DNA of 64,000 nt, taken from the NCBI RefSeq assembly GCF_005937885.2, contig NZ_CP042176.1, positions 1,793,501-1,857,500 on the forward strand, read 5' to 3'. Made by a program: the position numbers and the translations under genes. Below, piece after piece: positions 60,944 through 64,000 of the stretch. Every line of letters starts with the position of its first letter. Position 1 is the stretch's first letter. The notes below the pieces were generated by a model. That model saw only the letters and a list, made by a program, of their open reading frames with translations. It did not search any database and was not told the DNA's origin. This DNA is from Bradyrhizobium sp. KBS0727 (GTDB lineage: Bacteria > Pseudomonadota > Alphaproteobacteria > Rhizobiales > Xanthobacteraceae).

Positions 60944-61798
60944 CTACTTCTTCACGCTCTTGGCCTGTGCCTTCGGGGTCGGCGCCGGCGTCTTCTTCAC
61001 CGGCTTCAGCGCAGCCGCCTCGGCCGCCGTGTTGATATCATCGATCAGCTTGCTCACGCGCGCGGCGTTGCTGCCGAGATCGCTTTCGAAATAGCGCGAC
61101 GAGGAACGGATATCGACGCGCGAATCCTCGCCGTCGGGGGTGATGCGGATCGAGACGTCCTCGCGGAAGCCCATGATCGGCGTGCGCGCCACCGCCTCGA
61201 TACGGCCGATGCGGCGCGGCGGCTGCGGCGGGCGCTCGTCGATGATGAGCCATTTGCGCTTGGTGACCAGCGCGAGCGTGACGTCATAGGCGCGTTGCGG
61301 CGGGACCTCGAGCTCCACGGTCTCGATATCGGGATAGGCCAGCCGCTGCTGCTCGGCCGAATAGAGGCCGGCATAAACCGCGGAATTGGCGCCTTCGCCG
61401 CTGCGCAGCCGCGCCAGCGCCTCGAAGCGCGGCGGATCGATCGGATCGGTGGTGATGTCGTGGATCGGCGGCAGCTTGCGGTATTGCAGACCGAGATAGG
61501 CCGGGTAGGCGAGGATGACCGCGTCGATCAGGAGCGCCAGCAGGATCCGGCTCATGCCGCGCGACCCGTTCTGCCAGATCGCGGCAAATGCGGCGAGGCC
61601 GACCAGGATCGACAGAACAGCCAGCGCCAGTGCGCCGAAGAACGTCGCCAGCGCCGGCTTCATTTCGAGGAAGCCGAAGCGGACGATCAGGATCGAGACC
61701 ACGACCGCGATCACGGAGAAGATGGCGAGGTTGCGCGCCCATGTGGCGAGGCTGGACACGGGCTCCGACTGGTAGGGAGCGGAAAACCTGCGAGCCAT
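60944..61798 (-). CDS. DUF1499 membrane protein
   Basis: The 284-residue protein has three predicted helices in its first 120 residues (NLAIFSVIAVVVSILIVRFG, FFGALALAVLSILVGLAAFAAIW, ILLALLIDAVILAYPAYLG) followed by a DUF1499-type soluble domain: IHDITTDPIDPPRFEAL, YPDIETVELEVPPQRAYD and DVSIRITPDGEDSRVDIRSSSRYFESDLGSNAARV, all typical. The C-terminus is a Lys/Pro/Ala-rich tail. The start at 61798 fits the basic N-terminus (MARRFSAPYQ). Function unknown. Confidence 0.87.
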   Translation of the reverse strand: MARRFSAPYQSEPVSSLATWARNLAIFSVIAVVVSILIVRFGFLEMKPALATFFGALALAVLSILVGLAAFAAIWQNGSRGMSRILLALLIDAVILAYPAYLGLQYRKLPPIHDITTDPIDPPRFEALARLRSGEGANSAVYAGLYSAEQQRLAYPDIETVELEVPPQRAYDVTLALVTKRKWLIIDERPPQPPRRIGRIEAVARTPIMGFREDVSIRITPDGEDSRVDIRSSSRYFESDLGSNAARVSKLIDDINTAAEAAALKPVKKTPAPTPKAQAKSVKK

Positions 61799-61900
61799 AA
61801 ACAAAATCTGCCGGGTTGGTGCGTCGCCGGGCAAATGGAACCGGCCGCCGATAAGCCCGCTTGAGACCACGGACCTGCGGCAATTTCAAGGGAGATTGGA

Positions 61901-61986
61901 TCGTCACGGCCGGGCTTGACCCGGCCATCCACGTCTTGGTCAACCCAAGGAAGTCGTGGATGCCCGGGACAAGCCCGGGCATGACG
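61901..61986. repeat. Second palindromic repeat family (CACGGCCGGGCTTGACCCGG type)
   Basis: The left half has GGCCGGGCTTGACCCGGCC; the right half has TGCCCGGGACAAGCCCGGGC. The whole is bounded by TCCACG and CGTGGA as inverted pieces. I recognise the type as common in Bradyrhizobium and Rhodopseudomonas. It lies between the DUF1499 gene and the CoA ligase stop. Confidence 0.75.
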
Positions 61987-62005
61987 ACCAACAGCTCTCC
62001 CGTTC

Positions 62006-63634
62006 TTACGCCGCCGCGGTCGGGAAGCTGTAGGTCTTGAACTGGTCGCGCAGCGCGGTCTTCAGGATCTTGCCTGTCGCGGTGTGCGGAATGCCCTCGA
62101 CGAAGGCGACGTCGTCGGGCATCCACCATTTCGCGATCTTGCCATCCATGTATTTCAGGATGTCCTCGCGGGTGGCCTTCTGGCCGGCCTTGAGCTGGAC
62201 GATCAGAAGCGGCCGCTCGTCCCATTTCGGATGATGGATGCCGATCACCGCCGCTTCCGCCACCGCGGGGTGGCCGACCGCAAGGTTTTCCAGGTCAATC
62301 GACGAAATCCATTCGCCGCCGGACTTGATGACGTCCTTGGAGCGGTCGGTGATCCGCATGTAGCCGTGCGGGTCGATGGTCGCGACGTCGCCGGTGTCGA
62401 AATAGCCTTCATCGTCGAGGATCTCGGTATCGACGCGGAAATAGGCTTTGGCGATCGCGGGGCCGGAGACCTTGAGCCGGCCGAAGGTCTTGCCGTCCCA
62501 CGGCAGCTCCTTGCCGGCATCGTCGGTGATCTTCATCTGGACGCCGTAGGGCGGATAGCCCTGCGTCTGCAGGATATCGAGCCGTGCTTCCCCCTCGAGC
62601 TGGTCGAACGGCGGCTTCAGCGTGGCGAGGGTGCCGAGCGGGCTCATCTCGGTCATGCCCCAGGCGTGGCGAACCTCGACGCCCATATCGACGAACGACT
62701 TGATCATCGAGCGCGGCATCGCCGAGCCGCCGCACACCACCATGCGCAGATGCGGCAGTTTAAGGTTGTTGGCCGCCATGTGGTTGAGCAGCATCAGCCA
62801 GACGGTCGGTACGCCTGCGGTATAGGTCACCTTCTCGGTGTCCATGAGTTCATAGACCGAGGCGCCGTCGAGCTTCGGGCCGGGCATCACCAGCTTGGTG
62901 CCCATCGAGGGCGCGGAGAACGCGATGCCCCATGAGTTGGCGTGGAACAGCGGAACCACCGGCAGCATGGTGTCGGCGGCCGAGGTGCCCAGCGCATCCT
63001 TCGAGTTGGCGAGCAGCGCGTGCAGCACGTTGGAGCGGTGCGAATACAGCACGCCCTTGGGATCGCCCGTGGTGCCGGAGGTGTAGCACATCGCGGCCGC
63101 GGTATTTTCGTCAAAGTTATCCCACTCGAACTTGCCGTCGGCTTCCGCGATCCAGTCCTCATAGGCGACCGCGTTCTTCAGCGTGGTCTGCGGCATATGG
63201 GCCTTGTCGGTGAGCACGATGTAGCGCTCGACGCTCGGCAGGCTGGCGGCGATCTTTTCCAGCACCGGCACGAAGGTGATATCGACCATCACCACGCGGT
63301 CCTGCGCATGGTTGATGATCCAGGCGATCTGTTCGGGGAACAGGCGGGGATTGACGGTATGGCAGATCGCGCCGATCCCCATGATCCCGTACCAAGCTTC
63401 GAGATGACGCCAGGTGTTCCAGGCGATGGTGGCGACGCGGTCCCCGAGCTTGATGCCGTCGCGTTCGAGCCGTTGCGAGACTTTCAGGGCGCGGGCATGA
63501 ATTTCGGCGTAATTGGTGCGATGAATGGGACCTTCGACCGACCGCGTGACGACCTCTTGCGTGCCGTGATACTTCGCCGCGTGTTCGATAATCCGGTGGC
63601 AAAGCAAAGGCCAGTCTTGCATCAATCCGAGCAT
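62006..63634 (-). CDS. Fatty-acid/medium-chain acyl-CoA ligase
   Basis: The 542-residue adenylate-forming enzyme has the AMP-binding motif [63 protein letters not shown] and the C-terminal lysine in [17 protein letters not shown]. It activates a carboxylic acid to acyl-CoA; closest resemblance is to FadD3/AlkK-like ligases of medium to long chains. The start at 63634 has GGGAGGG eight bases upstream; the frame extends further but is not conserved. Neighbouring gcdH and the thiolase at 45063 fit acyl-CoA metabolism without being in one operon. Confidence 0.92.
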   Translation of the reverse strand: MLGLMQDWPLLCHRIIEHAAKYHGTQEVVTRSVEGPIHRTNYAEIHARALKVSQRLERDGIKLGDRVATIAWNTWRHLEAWYGIMGIGAICHTVNPRLFPEQIAWIINHAQDRVVMVDITFVPVLEKIAASLPSVERYIVLTDKAHMPQTTLKNAVAYEDWIAEADGKFEWDNFDENTAAAMCYTSGTTGDPKGVLYSHRSNVLHALLANSKDALGTSAADTMLPVVPLFHANSWGIAFSAPSMGTKLVMPGPKLDGASVYELMDTEKVTYTAGVPTVWLMLLNHMAANNLKLPHLRMVVCGGSAMPRSMIKSFVDMGVEVRHAWGMTEMSPLGTLATLKPPFDQLEGEARLDILQTQGYPPYGVQMKITDDAGKELPWDGKTFGRLKVSGPAIAKAYFRVDTEILDDEGYFDTGDVATIDPHGYMRITDRSKDVIKSGGEWISSIDLENLAVGHPAVAEAAVIGIHHPKWDERPLLIVQLKAGQKATREDILKYMDGKIAKWWMPDDVAFVEGIPHTATGKILKTALRDQFKTYSFPTAAA

Positions 63635-63717
63635 ACGCACGTCCCTCCCGATGGTTATTCGCTCCCGTATGATCCCGCCAAAGTGCTGGTGATCTGGCGT
63701 GAGATCATGGAATTGAC

Positions 63718-64000
63718 ATGAACTGTAGCGCGGAGAAAGCAAGCCGAAAATGGGCTTCTGGCGCCTTTGGCCGCAACCAGGCGGCAATGGTTACCGTTGC
63801 CGTGGCGCTGCTGCTGCTCGGCGCGCAGGCAAAGCCGGTTCACGCCGCAAGGGGCGTCCGCCCGGCGCCATGGGGCGACCTGTTCGGGGGTCCACCAAGG
63901 GGAGAGCCTAGGCGGCATGGCAACGTCCACCGCGCGGCGGTGCCGCTGCCGAGGCCGCGTCCGGCCGATGCGCCGGCGGGGCCGAGACAGGGACAAGGAC
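63718..64000 (+). CDS. Exported proline-rich protein, cut by window edge
   Basis: I translated this by hand: from the ATG at 63718 the frame is open for 94 codons to the right edge. Residues 24-45 look like a signal peptide core (MVTVAVALLLLGAQA) with cleavage near VHAARG, so the true start may be the ATG at 63787. What follows is rich in Pro, Arg and Ala (APWGDLFGGPPRGEP, VPLPRPRPADAPAG). Such linkers precede the extensin-like domain in Bradyrhizobium proteins, but no such domain is visible in this part. Divergent from the CoA ligase. Confidence 0.6.
   Translation, partial: MNCSAEKASRKWASGAFGRNQAAMVTVAVALLLLGAQAKPVHAARGVRPAPWGDLFGGPPRGEPRRHGNVHRAAVPLPRPRPADAPAGPRQGQG

Overview
The window is GC-rich and densely coded, and looks like chromosomal DNA of a member of the Rhizobiales, most probably Bradyrhizobium or a close relative in the Nitrobacteraceae. 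The clues are the protein families (TIGR02301, two TrpX-like 'ABC_sub_bind' proteins, tripartite tricarboxylate (Bug/Tct) proteins, a two-domain RibB with a degenerate second domain), a rhizobial-style phn locus, and several families of intergenic repeats that I recognise from Bradyrhizobium genomes. I did not run a search, so the genus is an inference. No CRISPR array, rRNA, prophage or conjugation gene was seen.

Layout. 0-2 kb: a minus-strand housekeeping operon (ygfZ-like, tag, HD hydrolase cut by the left edge). 2.3-8.2 kb: small single-gene units, mostly exported proteins (lipocalin-like, cupin, two orphan TrpX-type binding proteins, an NTF2-like protein), separated by at least six copies of one degenerate repeat, with one decayed gene. 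8.2-11.3 kb: an HAD phosphatase and an IS110-family element that seems to split a larger Bradyrhizobium-type repeat. 11.3-17.7 kb: housekeeping (NUDIX, YedK/HMCES, GNAT, FAD-linked dehydrogenase, TsaC/Sua5, tRNA-Pro(CGG), hemC).

17.8-33.2 kb is the most coherent system: a phosphonate (C-P lyase) island. A minus-strand operon encodes a hexapeptide acyltransferase, a PhnM paralogue and a DUF1045 protein with two HxT motifs, with a Bug-type binding protein downstream. Divergently follow phnC-phnD-(terminator)-phnE-phnE2, the repressor gene phnF on the opposite strand, and phnGHIJKLMN ending in a translationally coupled FMN-binding protein. Pho-box-like sites precede three of these units and a perfect palindrome between phnF and phnG is a likely PhnF operator. 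The genes together can import alkylphosphonates, attach them to ribose, cleave the C-P bond with the radical-SAM protein PhnJ and recycle the ribose phosphate. No PhnP is present.

33-44 kb: a DMT transporter, a stand-alone receiver protein, an operon of hotdog protein, CMD protein and SDR, a 1157-residue fused indolepyruvate ferredoxin oxidoreductase, and a Tat-exported PhoD phosphatase with its own possible Pho box. 44-54 kb: aldo/keto reductase, thiolase, beta-lactamase-like esterase, Tat-exported amidohydrolase, aminotransferase, second DMT transporter and a Kef-type antiporter. 54-64 kb: a tctCBA transporter, ribB, glutaryl-CoA dehydrogenase, an MBL-fold protein, a DUF1499 protein, a fatty acyl-CoA ligase, and the start of an exported proline-rich protein cut by the right edge. 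Palindromic repeats are concentrated between 58.4 and 62 kb.
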